This document shows positions 15,648 to 22,190 of a stretch of DNA of 29,487 nt, piece by piece. The DNA lies in IMG/VR virus record IMGVR_UViG_3300005264_000060, positions 1 to 29,487 of that record; one strand, given 5' to 3'. The position numbers and the translations under genes are program-made. The number at the start of each line of letters is the position of its first letter. Position 1 is the stretch's first letter. The notes under the pieces are model-generated. The model searched no databases and was not told where the DNA came from. It saw only the letters and a list, made by a program, of their open reading frames with translations. Source of the stretch: a virus.

Positions 15648-15655
15648 AAAAATTT

Positions 15656-15934
15656 TTATTCTGCATCTACTGCATCTTTAAGTCGTTTAGATGGTTTAAA
15701 CGCAACCACTTTTTTTGCAGGAACATTAATTGGATCACCTGTCTTTGGATTTCTTGCTGTATAAGCTTTTCTTGGATTAATTTTAAATTTACCAAATCCA
15801 AAAAGTTCAACATTTTCACCTTTACTAAGAGTATCAACCATTATATTCAATACATTATCAAGTAGTTCAGTTGCCATTTTCTTAGTTGTATTATTTTGTT
15901 CTGCCAACGAATTTACCAATTCTTTTTTATTCAT
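15656..15934 (-). CDS. HU/IHF-family histone-like DNA-binding protein
   Basis: A 92-aa HU-type DNA-bending protein. The frame is open further upstream, but AAGGAG lies seven bases before the ATG at 15934 and the protein from there (MNKKELVNSLAEQNNTTKK) has the exact HU N-terminus, so the longer start is rejected. ENVELFGFGKF (residues 40-50) and ARNPKTGDPINVPAKKVVAF (60-79), the beta-arm with its intercalating proline, are classic. Full length for the family. It would bend or compact phage or host DNA as a dimer. It has its own TTGACT/TACAAT promoter and is followed by the structured noncoding region. Confidence 0.95.
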   Translation of the reverse strand: MNKKELVNSLAEQNNTTKKMATELLDNVLNIMVDTLSKGENVELFGFGKFKINPRKAYTARNPKTGDPINVPAKKVVAFKPSKRLKDAVDAE

Positions 15935-15974
15935 TTTCTTTCTCCTTAAAACATTAACATTATTTTTATTTTTA

Positions 15975-16028
15975 TGATTATTAAAACCATTCAATAATCA
16001 TTGTATCAAACATATTTAGTAAAGTCAA
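15975..16028 (-). promoter_or_regulatory. Sigma70-like promoter and 5' inverted repeat for HU
   Basis: Minus strand TTGACT (16023-16028), 17-base spacer, TACAAT (16000-16005). Just downstream an 8-base inverted repeat (15975-15982 and 15993-16000, 10-base loop) spans the predicted start. The leader to the ATG is about 60 bases. Confidence 0.7.
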
Positions 16029-16038
16029 TCATTAATAG

Positions 16039-16518
16039 TTAATTAATAACCAATTTTGTTTTACATTTTTTACAAATTCTTACACTTCCATTAAGAATTT
16101 TTGTTCTCATATTTACTGTAATCATATGCGTCATACAAGAACATTTAACAGGTACTCTTTTTACTTTTCTTGCTGGTGCACATTTCATTATATGAGTTGT
16201 CTTTGGATCATTAATACCAAGTGCTATCATAACTGATTTCCATTCTTTACCATGTGGTCTAATATATTCAGGATGAAGGCATTTTGTTATATAATGAGCA
16301 ATTTCATGAACAACAGTTGTTTTAAAAACCTCTTTACCATTTTTTTTAGCAATATCCATATTATACCTAAAATACTCATTATCACCTTGAACACAATACT
16401 GTCCAGCACATTTACCTTGAATATCATATCTAATTTCTATTGGTTTAAAAGTTTTACCAAAAATTTCATTTGCTTTCATTAAAGTTGCTTTTGTTACTGA
16501 TTTAATATACTTTTCCAT
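16039..16518 (-). CDS. SprT-like zinc metalloprotease with zinc ribbon
   Basis: A 159-aa SprT/Spartan-type protein. HEIAH (residues 71-75, in TTVVHEIAHYITK) supplies two zinc ligands and the catalytic glutamate; His89 in RPHGKEW is the likely third ligand. A C-terminal zinc ribbon has CSC (126-128) and CKKC (149-152). Eukaryotic Spartan degrades DNA-protein crosslinks; the role of bacterial and phage SprT proteins is not settled. The gene has a perfect-consensus promoter within the end of the upstream gene, so it may be strongly transcribed. The 76-codon ORF opposite is a shadow. Confidence 0.9.
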   Translation of the reverse strand: MEKYIKSVTKATLMKANEIFGKTFKPIEIRYDIQGKCAGQYCVQGDNEYFRYNMDIAKKNGKEVFKTTVVHEIAHYITKCLHPEYIRPHGKEWKSVMIALGINDPKTTHIMKCAPARKVKRVPVKCSCMTHMITVNMRTKILNGSVRICKKCKTKLVIN

Positions 16519-16530
16519 AAATATAATCTC

Positions 16531-16578
16531 CTGTTTAATTTATAAACAGATTATACAGAGTTTTTATTATACTGTCAA
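16531..16578 (-). promoter_or_regulatory. Consensus sigma70 promoter with inverted repeat, SprT-like gene
   Basis: Minus strand TTGACA (16573-16578), exactly 17 bases, TATAAT (16550-16555): a full consensus match. A 7-base inverted repeat CTGTTTA...TAAACAG (16531-16549) covers the expected start point at about 16543 and lies ahead of the AGGAG site. The -35 is inside the upstream coding frame. Confidence 0.85.
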
Positions 16579-16902
16579 TATCTTTAGTGTATTTAATAAT
16601 TTTTTGTGATTATCAATTGTAAGTGAAATAACAAGTATATCATCAATTATATTTTCATCATCCTCTATAATTAACTTATTATCAATCAAATCAACAATAG
16701 GTAAATAATTTTTTTTAAATGATGTGTTTATTGTAAAATCTATATTAAAATTTTCGAGATATTTTATAAATTTAATATAATTTTTTTCTTTAACAGAAAA
16801 AACTACTATTTCATCAAAATTTTCATTTTCTGCAATCCATGTGTTTATACCTATCAATTTTAAATAATTTAATAATTTTTTATTTTTAATATAAACATTC
16901 AT
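16567..16902 (-). CDS. Unknown protein (111 aa)
   Basis: A 111-aa protein beginning MNVYIKNKKLLNYLKLIG, behind GAGGAG. Predicted alternating strands and helices (EIVVFSVKEKNYIKFIKYLE, DILVISLTIDNHKKLLNTLK) suggest a small two-repeat alpha/beta fold, perhaps ferredoxin-like, with two similar halves. No known motif, no membrane segment. The end carries the SprT promoter. About 120 bases upstream have no gene and no clear promoter. Function unknown. Confidence 0.65.
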   Translation of the reverse strand: MNVYIKNKKLLNYLKLIGINTWIAENENFDEIVVFSVKEKNYIKFIKYLENFNIDFTINTSFKKNYLPIVDLIDNKLIIEDDENIIDDILVISLTIDNHKKLLNTLKILTV

Positions 16903-17024
16903 CTAAATTTACTCCTCAATTTTAAACAATATTTACTTAAATCAGTTTTTATTTACCACAGGCATCAACAAAAAATACTGTCAATTTCGGAAAAATTCAT
17001 CAACAATCACTTTTTATTAATTTA

Positions 17025-18050
17025 CTAATTATAATATCCTAAAATAATTTCTTTAATTACATTGTTATCTTTTTTATTAAAAATTTTAAGATTTTCATCA
17101 TTAAGTTTATTATCGATTTCAATAATACCATCATAAATAAGTTTTTCAACTTTTTTAAAAGTTAACTTACCAAGTTTAATATCAAGAATTTCATTTGCAT
17201 TATATAAAGGATATTGAATATAACCACTATTAATTAATTGTTTCATTTGAAACAATGATCTTACTGCATGTGATAATGCCTTCCAATCAATACCATTATT
17301 TTTTTCTGCCTCTTCCGCCCTTTTACCATATTTTAAATAATCAGTGTTAATTCTTTTAATAAATTCAAGAAGTTTAATATTACCCTGATGAACTTTACCA
17401 CATAAAACTAATGATTTAACTGGATCATGACCATTTTTACTAATTAATTTAGTAAAACAATAAGAAGAATCAAAACATTTATTAATAATTTCATCAATAA
17501 CATATGATAATTTAATTTGTTTGATATCCATTTGAAGATTTGAAGATAATCCTTTAACTATTTCAGGAATTATGTCATTAACCTTTTTTAAAACACCAAG
17601 TCTTGACCCTTTAATTCCATATTTTTTTGCTTGTCCAATTGCATAACCAATAAATGATTTACAATGTTTAATATTAAATAATTTATTATATTGGTTATGA
17701 ATTTGACTCATTTGAGAATCACTATATTTAATAATTTCTGGATAAGTAAAAGAAAATAACAAATCAAGTGCGTTAGTTTCACCTTTTGAAACCAATTTAA
17801 GAAAGTAATGAAGTGACCATAATTGAACATCAATATCATCTTTTGTATTTTTGTTATTATCCCCCGTAGAAAATGTAATACTTTTACTTACATTCTGAAG
17901 TAATAATTGATCTTTAGATGGTAAAAATATTCCTTTATAATCAGTATCAGAATTAGGTGTATTAGTACCATATAAATGACTACCAAATTTAACAAAATAT
18001 ATTAATCTCACACCATGTTCATCACAAATATTTTGAACTTCATTTAACAT
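17025..18050 (-). CDS. RlaP-type polymerase-beta nucleotidyltransferase (RNA repair associated)
   Basis: A 341-aa protein of the PF10127 group, named RlaP for RNA-ligase-associated polymerase-beta-like proteins. The catalytic signature is FGSHLYGTNTPNSDTDYKGIF: Gly23-Ser24 and the metal-binding pair Asp35/Asp37. A helical C-terminal domain follows, including KGETNALDLLFS and NNGIDWKALSHAVRSLFQM, regular features of the group. Family members are linked by genome context to RNA ligases and are thought to add or modify nucleotides at RNA ends. In this window two RNA ligases and an HD-kinase fusion make the same association. It is last in a five-gene leftward unit headed by the HPr-kinase-like gene. 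Confidence 0.85.
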   Translation of the reverse strand: MLNEVQNICDEHGVRLIYFVKFGSHLYGTNTPNSDTDYKGIFLPSKDQLLLQNVSKSITFSTGDNNKNTKDDIDVQLWSLHYFLKLVSKGETNALDLLFSFTYPEIIKYSDSQMSQIHNQYNKLFNIKHCKSFIGYAIGQAKKYGIKGSRLGVLKKVNDIIPEIVKGLSSNLQMDIKQIKLSYVIDEIINKCFDSSYCFTKLISKNGHDPVKSLVLCGKVHQGNIKLLEFIKRINTDYLKYGKRAEEAEKNNGIDWKALSHAVRSLFQMKQLINSGYIQYPLYNANEILDIKLGKLTFKKVEKLIYDGIIEIDNKLNDENLKIFNKKDNNVIKEIILGYYN

Positions 18051-18063
18051 TTTAATTTCCTTT

Positions 18064-18282
18064 TTAATTTATACAAATGGCATTTTCAATTTCATTATCT
18101 AGTATATCATCATCCATGAAAAATTCACCATTATAATAAAAAACACCAACTGATGGTGTACAGTAAACTTCTTTATAAGTACTTCCTTTATCATCAACTG
18201 AATAAATAACATCAAAATTATTTAATTCTGGATTTTCTTTTACCATTTTATTTAAACTTTTAATATATTCTTTTAATTTCAT
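18064..18282 (-). CDS. Unknown small acidic protein (72 aa)
   Basis: The frame is open to 18345, but AAAGGAAATT lies just before the ATG at 18282 and protein from there, MKLKEYIKSLNKMVKENPEL, looks like a genuine N-terminus, so I choose 18282. The product has a short helix then strands (FDVIYSVDDKGSTYKEVYC, VGVFYYNGEFF) and an acidic tail. This arrangement, KEYI-L-NPE-L-V-Y--DD-G--Y, recalls a small conserved phage protein group of unknown function. The ribosome binding site overlaps the end of the preceding zinc-finger gene. Confidence 0.7.
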   Translation of the reverse strand: MKLKEYIKSLNKMVKENPELNNFDVIYSVDDKGSTYKEVYCTPSVGVFYYNGEFFMDDDILDNEIENAICIN

Positions 18283-18283
18283 T

Positions 18284-18463
18284 TTAATTTCCTTTTTTAA
18301 GACTTTTTTCCAAACAAGTATCACCACAAACACCATTATATACATATGTAAAATCAGAATTGAGTATTATGTTACCACAAACACAACAATGAATACTGGA
18401 ATAAATTTCATCAAACAAATTTTCTTCTTCTATGTTATTATATCTATCTAATTCACCTATCAT
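18284..18463 (-). CDS. Small zinc-finger-like protein (59 aa)
   Basis: A 59-aa protein with the ATG at 18463 preceded by GGAGG at a five-base spacing; the TTG four codons earlier overlaps this site and is rejected. It contains HCCVCGNIIL and GVCGDTCLEKS, two CxxC-type knuckles about 20 residues apart, consistent with one zinc-ribbon or treble-clef-like finger. The N-terminal part is acidic. The role may be nucleic-acid or protein binding. It ends one base before the next gene's start. Confidence 0.75.
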   Translation of the reverse strand: MIGELDRYNNIEEENLFDEIYSSIHCCVCGNIILNSDFTYVYNGVCGDTCLEKSLKKGN

Positions 18464-18486
18464 AAAAACCTCCAATTTATTTTAAT

Positions 18487-18915
18487 TTAATCACACCAAC
18501 TTATTTTTTTACCTCCATTATATATAACAGCTAATTGATTGTCAATTAATTTTTTAGAAATACTAACATCATCACAATAAACATCAGCTAAAATTCTAAA
18601 ATATTTACCTCTACTAATATTTCTTAAATCAATTTTTTTTGCTGATCTACACATATTTTCAACAAAAAATTTAGCATCTTGTGCTCTAAATTTTTCTTTA
18701 ATACATTTACCTCTAATTTCTGGTGTATCAATTCCAGATACACGTATATTAATTTTCTTACCAAGTAAAGGATGAACATTTTTTATATTAAATGTTATAG
18801 TATCACCATCATAGTTTTTAACATATTCAACATTATCAAAATTTCCAAATGTTTCACCAGCCCAAATATTTGTACAACAAATTAAAATTGTTATTACAAT
18901 TATATATTTAATCAC
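18487..18915 (-). CDS. Secreted thermonuclease (SNase family)
   Basis: A 142-aa staphylococcal-nuclease-like enzyme with an N-terminal signal peptide (KYIIVITILICCTNIWA, probable cleavage after Ala19). Catalytic features are Asp36/Asp38 (YDGDTITF), Arg58, Asp63 and Glu66 (IRVSGIDTPE) and Arg107 (KYFRILADVY), so the active site appears complete. The family cuts DNA and RNA with calcium. Export to the periplasm by a phage-encoded signal suggests action on incoming DNA of rival phages (superinfection) or in nucleotide scavenging, an inference. Cysteines 71, 89, 114 and 141 may form disulfides, which suits a periplasmic protein. Confidence 0.9.
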   Translation of the reverse strand: MIKYIIVITILICCTNIWAGETFGNFDNVEYVKNYDGDTITFNIKNVHPLLGKKINIRVSGIDTPEIRGKCIKEKFRAQDAKFFVENMCRSAKKIDLRNISRGKYFRILADVYCDDVSISKKLIDNQLAVIYNGGKKISWCD

Positions 18916-18927
18916 GTATCTATCTCC

Positions 18928-19752
18928 TTATAAAATATCATTTTTTATTTCTTTTAATATATCACCTGATAAATTAAAATATAAACTTTTTACTTCACAA
19001 TCTAACATATCTAATACATTACTAGTATAACTTTTTGATAAATTAAAAAAATCAACTCTAAAATCATTAAATATATTTTTGTAATTTTTGTAATTTTTAA
19101 TAAAGGAGATTTTATTTTTTTTTAATATATAAATTTTATCAATTCGACAATTTAGATTATTAACTTTATTATATGATCCATGTACCCAATGACCATACAT
19201 CTTATTATTATATATAACAGTTCTATCATCACATAATAACATCCAACCATCTTTTTCTAACATTTTTGTTAATGTTGATTTACCAGCACCAGATTCACCT
19301 AATAATAAAATACCTTTACCATTTTTATATAGACCATTACCATGAACAATCATACCATTATTTTTTAATAAATAAGGATACATCATAATATTATCAGAAT
19401 GAAACAAACATAATTGACTCATTATACCTTTATTATAGTATGGTTTCATTTGTTTTGGTATTAAAATTTTCCAATATGTATAAATATTATTTGATATTGC
19501 TTTTACATTATAAGGTTTATAATAATAAAATATATCATTATTACTTTCTTTTATTAGCCAATCATTATTATTTAATATAGTATTATATTTTTTTAATGGA
19601 TTTCGTATCCAATTAGTTACATGTTTAATAATAATATCTGGTGATGATGTTTTATTAAACTTAAATTTATGTATATTATCATCAAATACATTATTATATA
19701 GTGTAATGACTTTTATTACACACTTACCGAATTTATAATAATTACAATACAT
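18928..19752 (-). CDS. HPr-kinase-like P-loop protein
   Basis: A 274-aa protein with a Walker A loop GESGAGKST (residues 152-160) preceded by GNGLYKNGKGILL and followed by LEKDGWMLLCDDRTVI (165-180), the arrangement of the HprK C-terminal kinase domain (ligand-binding P-loop then h-hDD). The N-terminal 130 residues contain no recognised domain and are Asn/Tyr/Lys-rich. HPr kinase phosphorylates a serine of the sugar-transport protein HPr; bacterial paralogues of similar type occur near peptide- and capsule-modification genes. The phage substrate is unknown. The start overlaps no gene and is reached from a TTGATT/TATAAT promoter. Confidence 0.75.
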   Translation of the reverse strand: MYCNYYKFGKCVIKVITLYNNVFDDNIHKFKFNKTSSPDIIIKHVTNWIRNPLKKYNTILNNNDWLIKESNNDIFYYYKPYNVKAISNNIYTYWKILIPKQMKPYYNKGIMSQLCLFHSDNIMMYPYLLKNNGMIVHGNGLYKNGKGILLLGESGAGKSTLTKMLEKDGWMLLCDDRTVIYNNKMYGHWVHGSYNKVNNLNCRIDKIYILKKNKISFIKNYKNYKNIFNDFRVDFFNLSKSYTSNVLDMLDCEVKSLYFNLSGDILKEIKNDIL

Positions 19753-19789
19753 TATATACCTTTGATTATCTGTAAATATTCATCCCTGT

Positions 19790-19831
19790 AAAACATGTTT
19801 TTATTATAACAAAATAATATTAAAAAATCAA
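19790..19831 (-). promoter_or_regulatory. Sigma70-like promoter with palindrome at the start point
   Basis: Minus strand TTGATT (19826-19831), 17-base spacer, TATAAT (19803-19808). The 12-bp palindrome AAAACATGTTTT (19790-19801) is centred on the predicted start at about 19796. It drives the leftward unit ending with RlaP. Confidence 0.65.
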
Positions 19832-19863
19832 ATTAAAAAAAAAATAAATTAAAAAAAAATATG

Positions 19864-19892
19864 TTGATTTTTTATTTTAATATTGATATTCT
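19864..19892 (+). promoter_or_regulatory. Weak sigma70-like promoter, rightward unit
   Basis: TTGATT (19864-19869), 17 bases, TATTCT (19887-19892), start near 19899. It lies inside the over-long open frame that begins at 19861, supporting the ATG at 19939 as the true start. The -10 is a 4/6 match. Confidence 0.4.
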
Positions 19893-19938
19893 AAAAGAGA
19901 AATTAATAATTAACAATTTAAATAAAAGGTTAAATTAT

Positions 19939-20268
19939 ATGTCTTTTATAACATTACAAGAATTTACAAAACACATGAATATTATTAAAAATATTCATGA
20001 TAAACTTGAACCTATGTATGATATTTTTGGTATAGAAAGTAAAGTAATAGAGTTATTTCATGTTTCATATGATGAAACAATTGATCTTTTTTGTATGATC
20101 TGTGGAAATGTAGAAATTATTACAGATTATATAAATTGGTGGATTTATGAATGTAATTTTGGTAAAAATAATACAAAAATTTATGATGAAGAAAACAACA
20201 TAATTGCTGATTTGTCATCCATTGATGAATTGTATTATTATATTAAAATTAAAAATCTATATATATAG
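19939..20268 (+). CDS. Unknown protein (109 aa)
   Basis: Start chosen at 19939 because AAAGG lies nine bases before it, while the in-frame ATG at 19861 has only an A-run upstream. The product begins MSFITLQEFTKHMNIIKNIH and runs FGIESKVIELFHVSYDETIDLFCMICGNVEIITDYINWWIYECNFG, an amphipathic helical pattern with Trp-Trp near residue 80. This resembles, from memory, a family of small phage proteins of unknown function. No catalytic motif. First gene of the rightward unit. Confidence 0.7.
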   Translation: MSFITLQEFTKHMNIIKNIHDKLEPMYDIFGIESKVIELFHVSYDETIDLFCMICGNVEIITDYINWWIYECNFGKNNTKIYDEENNIIADLSSIDELYYYIKIKNLYI

Positions 20269-20283
20269 AAAAGAAGGTGTAAT

Positions 20284-20463
20284 ATGGGACATGTATCACA
20301 TTTTATGAGAGATGGAAATTTTTTATGTGGGTTTATGGGTGGTGGTATGGTTTTTGAAGCTGAAAATGAAGAAGATGTAACTTGCCCTGAATGTAAAAAA
20401 ATATTAGAATCAGAAAATAAAGTTGATTTAAGGAAAAAATTTGGTATTTATGAAGATGAATAA
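20284..20463 (+). CDS. Small cysteine-containing protein (59 aa)
   Basis: A 59-codon frame with AAGAAGG seven bases before its ATG, starting 15 bases after the previous stop. The product MGHVSHFMRDGNFLCGFMGG ends in a segment TCPECKKILESEN. One Cys at position 15 and a CPEC pair at 34-37, plus His3/His6, could complete a zinc site. Gly/Met-rich centre (GFMGGGMVFEAE). It resembles small phage zinc-knuckle proteins of unknown role. It is the last protein gene before the tRNA cluster. Confidence 0.7.
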   Translation: MGHVSHFMRDGNFLCGFMGGGMVFEAENEEDVTCPECKKILESENKVDLRKKFGIYEDE

Positions 20464-20513
20464 ATTTATTATCATATTATAAGTGATTATTAATAAAATT
20501 AATAAAATTAATA

Positions 20514-20542
20514 TTGACTATTAATACTAAATAAGTTATAAT
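20514..20542 (+). promoter_or_regulatory. Near-consensus sigma70 promoter for the tRNA cluster
   Basis: TTGACT (20514-20519), 17-base spacer, TATAAT (20537-20542). Predicted start near 20549, about 21 bases before tRNA-Asn. Confidence 0.8.
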
Positions 20543-20570
20543 GCTTTAAATTGATTTGACAAAAAATTAT

Positions 20571-20661
20571 TCCAGAGTACTCTAATTGGAAAGAGGTTGC
20601 GCTGTTAACGCAATGTATACCCTAATAGGTTATGGTGGTTCAAATCCACTCTCTGGAGCCA
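20571..20661 (+). tRNA. tRNA-Asn (GUU) with an unusual long variable arm
   Basis: Acceptor stem TCCAGAG pairs with CTCTGGA; D-arm CTCT-8-AGAG; anticodon arm TTGCG-CTGTTAA-CGCAA gives anticodon GUU (Asn); T-arm GGTGG-TTCAAAT-CCACT; discriminator G73; CCA is encoded. U1-A72 and G73 agree with bacterial tRNA-Asn. The variable region is 20 bases and can form ATACC/GGT(T)AT with one bulge, a class II arm normally found only in Leu, Ser and Tyr tRNAs. Confidence 0.88.
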
Positions 20662-20670
20662 AAATTATAA

Positions 20671-20757
20671 GCAGAAGTGGTGGAATTGGTTTACACAAAG
20701 GACTTAAAATCCTTCCCTCTTATGAGGTTGAGAGTTCAAATCTCTCCTTCTGTACCA
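20671..20757 (+). tRNA. tRNA-Leu (UAA)
   Basis: Acceptor GCAGAAG with CTTCTGT (G-U at 1-72); D-arm GTG...CAC; anticodon arm AAGGA-CTTAAAA-TCCTT, anticodon UAA reading UUA, the favoured leucine codon in this AT-rich genome; class II variable arm CCTC-TTAT-GAGG; T-arm GAGAG-TTCAAAT-CTCTC; A73; CCA encoded. Nine bases follow tRNA-Asn. The 152 bases after it show no tRNA or gene. Confidence 0.92.
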
Positions 20758-20909
20758 AAATTTTATTATCAAGAAGTGATAAATATTATTGATTATGTTA
20801 AACACTAAAATTTAATTATATCTTAAAAAATGTAATGTTTATGATTTAACAGTAAACTAACACTATTGATTTATTATGATGAACATAAATGGAAATACTA
20901 TAATTATAA

Positions 20910-20988
20910 AGGGGATTGGTGAAGTGGTTTAACACGCCAGGTTTTGATCCTGGTATTTTCGTAGGTTCGAATCCTACATCCCCTTCCA
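20910..20988 (+). tRNA. tRNA-Gln (UUG)
   Basis: Acceptor AGGGGAT/ATCCCCT; D-stem GTG/CAC; anticodon arm CCAGG-TTTTGAT-CCTGG, anticodon UUG (CAA); T-arm GTAGG-TTCGAAT-CCTAC; CCA encoded. The 1-72 pair is A-U and the discriminator is U, both unlike E. coli tRNA-Gln. A TATAAT (20899-20904) lies just before it without a clear -35. Confidence 0.88.
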
Positions 20989-20995
20989 ATAAAAT

Positions 20996-21844
20996 ATGAT
21001 ATTAAACACTCTTGATACAAAAACAAAAACTTTTTATCATGAAATTAATGACAATTTCAATTATAATACTATATCAGTAATTGACTATGAAAATAATATA
21101 CATGGTGATAAAAAGAAAATTAATAATTCTAAAACATATATTACAGATATGAGTATTATTGATGATGATAATTTTTTATTATGTTATTATCATAGATTAT
21201 TAAAAAAAATCATATGTAAAATAATTAATATAGATGGTGTTAATGTTAATTCTGGTCAAATGTGTATTATTGATGATAATACACATACAACTGTTATGTC
21301 TCTTATATCTATATCTTCTACTCGTGCCATATTAACATATAATGATACTTTAAATAATGTTGGTAAATCATTACTTTTAAATATAAGCAATGATTTTATT
21401 ACAATTATAGAAAAATATATATTCGCATATGAAAATATTCCAGAACTAGCATCTTTTAAACTTTCAGATACAGAATTTGTTTTATTTTATCAATTAAAAA
21501 ATAGTGGTATTGTTAGGCTTATTGAAATAAAAAACGATCAATTAGAATTAAAAGAAGAACAATTATTTTATAAAAATAGTGATTTATGGGGTCTTAGTAT
21601 TCAACGTATTCATGATTATTTCATTTTAGTATTTATTGATTCAACTCAAAGACTTATATTAAAAATTATTACAGCAAATAAAAAACTTTCTTTTTCATCA
21701 GGAAGAATATATAATCAACCAGTTATAGATGGTAAATTTGAATTGGTAACTATTGACAATGAATTTGCTATATGTTATTTTAATAATACAGCTCAAATTA
21801 TTTCAATAACTGATGGTAAAATGATAAAACCTGAAAATTTATAG
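20996..21844 (+). CDS. Beta-propeller-like repeat protein (282 aa)
   Basis: About five degenerate repeats of 45-50 residues can be seen, each with a DDDNFLLCYYH / SSTRAILTYND / SDTEFVLFYQL / HDYFILVFIDS / DNEFAICYFNN core strand, then a strand pair ending in hhxIxxD. This is the pattern of short WD/Kelch-like blades found in phage fibre-associated and surface proteins. No signal peptide or enzymatic motif. The ATG lies seven bases after the CCA of tRNA-Gln and has no Shine-Dalgarno sequence; internal ATG codons have none either. After tRNA 3'-end processing, the message could be nearly leaderless. Confidence 0.65.
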   Translation: MILNTLDTKTKTFYHEINDNFNYNTISVIDYENNIHGDKKKINNSKTYITDMSIIDDDNFLLCYYHRLLKKIICKIINIDGVNVNSGQMCIIDDNTHTTVMSLISISSTRAILTYNDTLNNVGKSLLLNISNDFITIIEKYIFAYENIPELASFKLSDTEFVLFYQLKNSGIVRLIEIKNDQLELKEEQLFYKNSDLWGLSIQRIHDYFILVFIDSTQRLILKIITANKKLSFSSGRIYNQPVIDGKFELVTIDNEFAICYFNNTAQIISITDGKMIKPENL

Positions 21845-21873
21845 ATTGATATTATATATAAGGAGATCAAATT

Positions 21874-22185
21874 ATGGGTACAAGTGCTACTATAATAGTT
21901 GAAGGTGTTAACTATTGTAAACTTTATAAACATTGGGATGGTGGTGTAACATTCACTTTAAAATGGCTTGAAGATTTTAATAAAAAATTTACTGAAATTA
22001 GAGGTGAAGATTGTAGTTATAAAATGGCACAATTAATTAGAAGTTCAGCATTTGATTGTAAAAAATACCATCTTGATCCATCCAAAACTACAGGATGGGG
22101 TGTTATTAGAATAGATGATTATAATGGTAATTATATATATAATCTTAAAATAGATGGTACAGTAACAGTTAAAAAGGGGTATTAA
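21874..22185 (+). CDS. Conserved phage/bacterial protein of unknown function (103 aa)
   Basis: Behind AAGGAG, this protein starts MGTSATIIVEGVNYCKLYKH and has WDGGVTFTLKWLEDFNKKF, SYKMAQLIRSSAFD and TGWGVIRIDDYNGNYIYNLK. I recognise this MGTxATIxVEG-LYKHWDG-FAQLLRSSAFD-TGWG arrangement as a conserved protein of phages and bacteria without known function. Mixed alpha/beta; no catalytic signature I can name. It is six bases before the HD-kinase gene, so the two probably share a message. Confidence 0.8.
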   Translation: MGTSATIIVEGVNYCKLYKHWDGGVTFTLKWLEDFNKKFTEIRGEDCSYKMAQLIRSSAFDCKKYHLDPSKTTGWGVIRIDDYNGNYIYNLKIDGTVTVKKGY

Positions 22186-22190
22186 ATTTA

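Larger units (their letters stand above)
15316..15655. other. 340-bp noncoding region with repeats and hairpins
   Basis: No plausible gene on either strand. It holds five 8-bp tandem repeats (15345-15384), two perfect hairpins (15588-15647), and direct repeats offset by 148-149 bp: CAGATTGA at 15341 and 15489, and TTGCnnnAATCAATCTTTT at 15409 and 15558 (16 of 19 positions fixed). The offset suggests an old duplication of about 148 bp. Candidates are a noncoding RNA, an attenuator or a replication origin. I saw no clear Y-RNA consensus (GGUCCGA/UUGACC). Confidence 0.7.

Noticed and set aside
15935-15994. 20-codon N-terminal extension of HU
   Set aside because: It overlaps the promoter-proximal leader, and AAGGAG points to the ATG at 15934, giving the canonical HU N-terminus.
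16252-16482. 76-codon rightward ORF
   Set aside because: Antisense shadow of the SprT-like gene.
20586-20792. 68-codon rightward ORF
   Set aside because: Covers tRNA-Asn and tRNA-Leu; the RNA genes explain the sequence.
20758-20909. Search for a fourth tRNA between tRNA-Leu and tRNA-Gln
   Set aside because: No acceptor/T-arm pairing or TTCRANY loop found; possibly decayed spacer.
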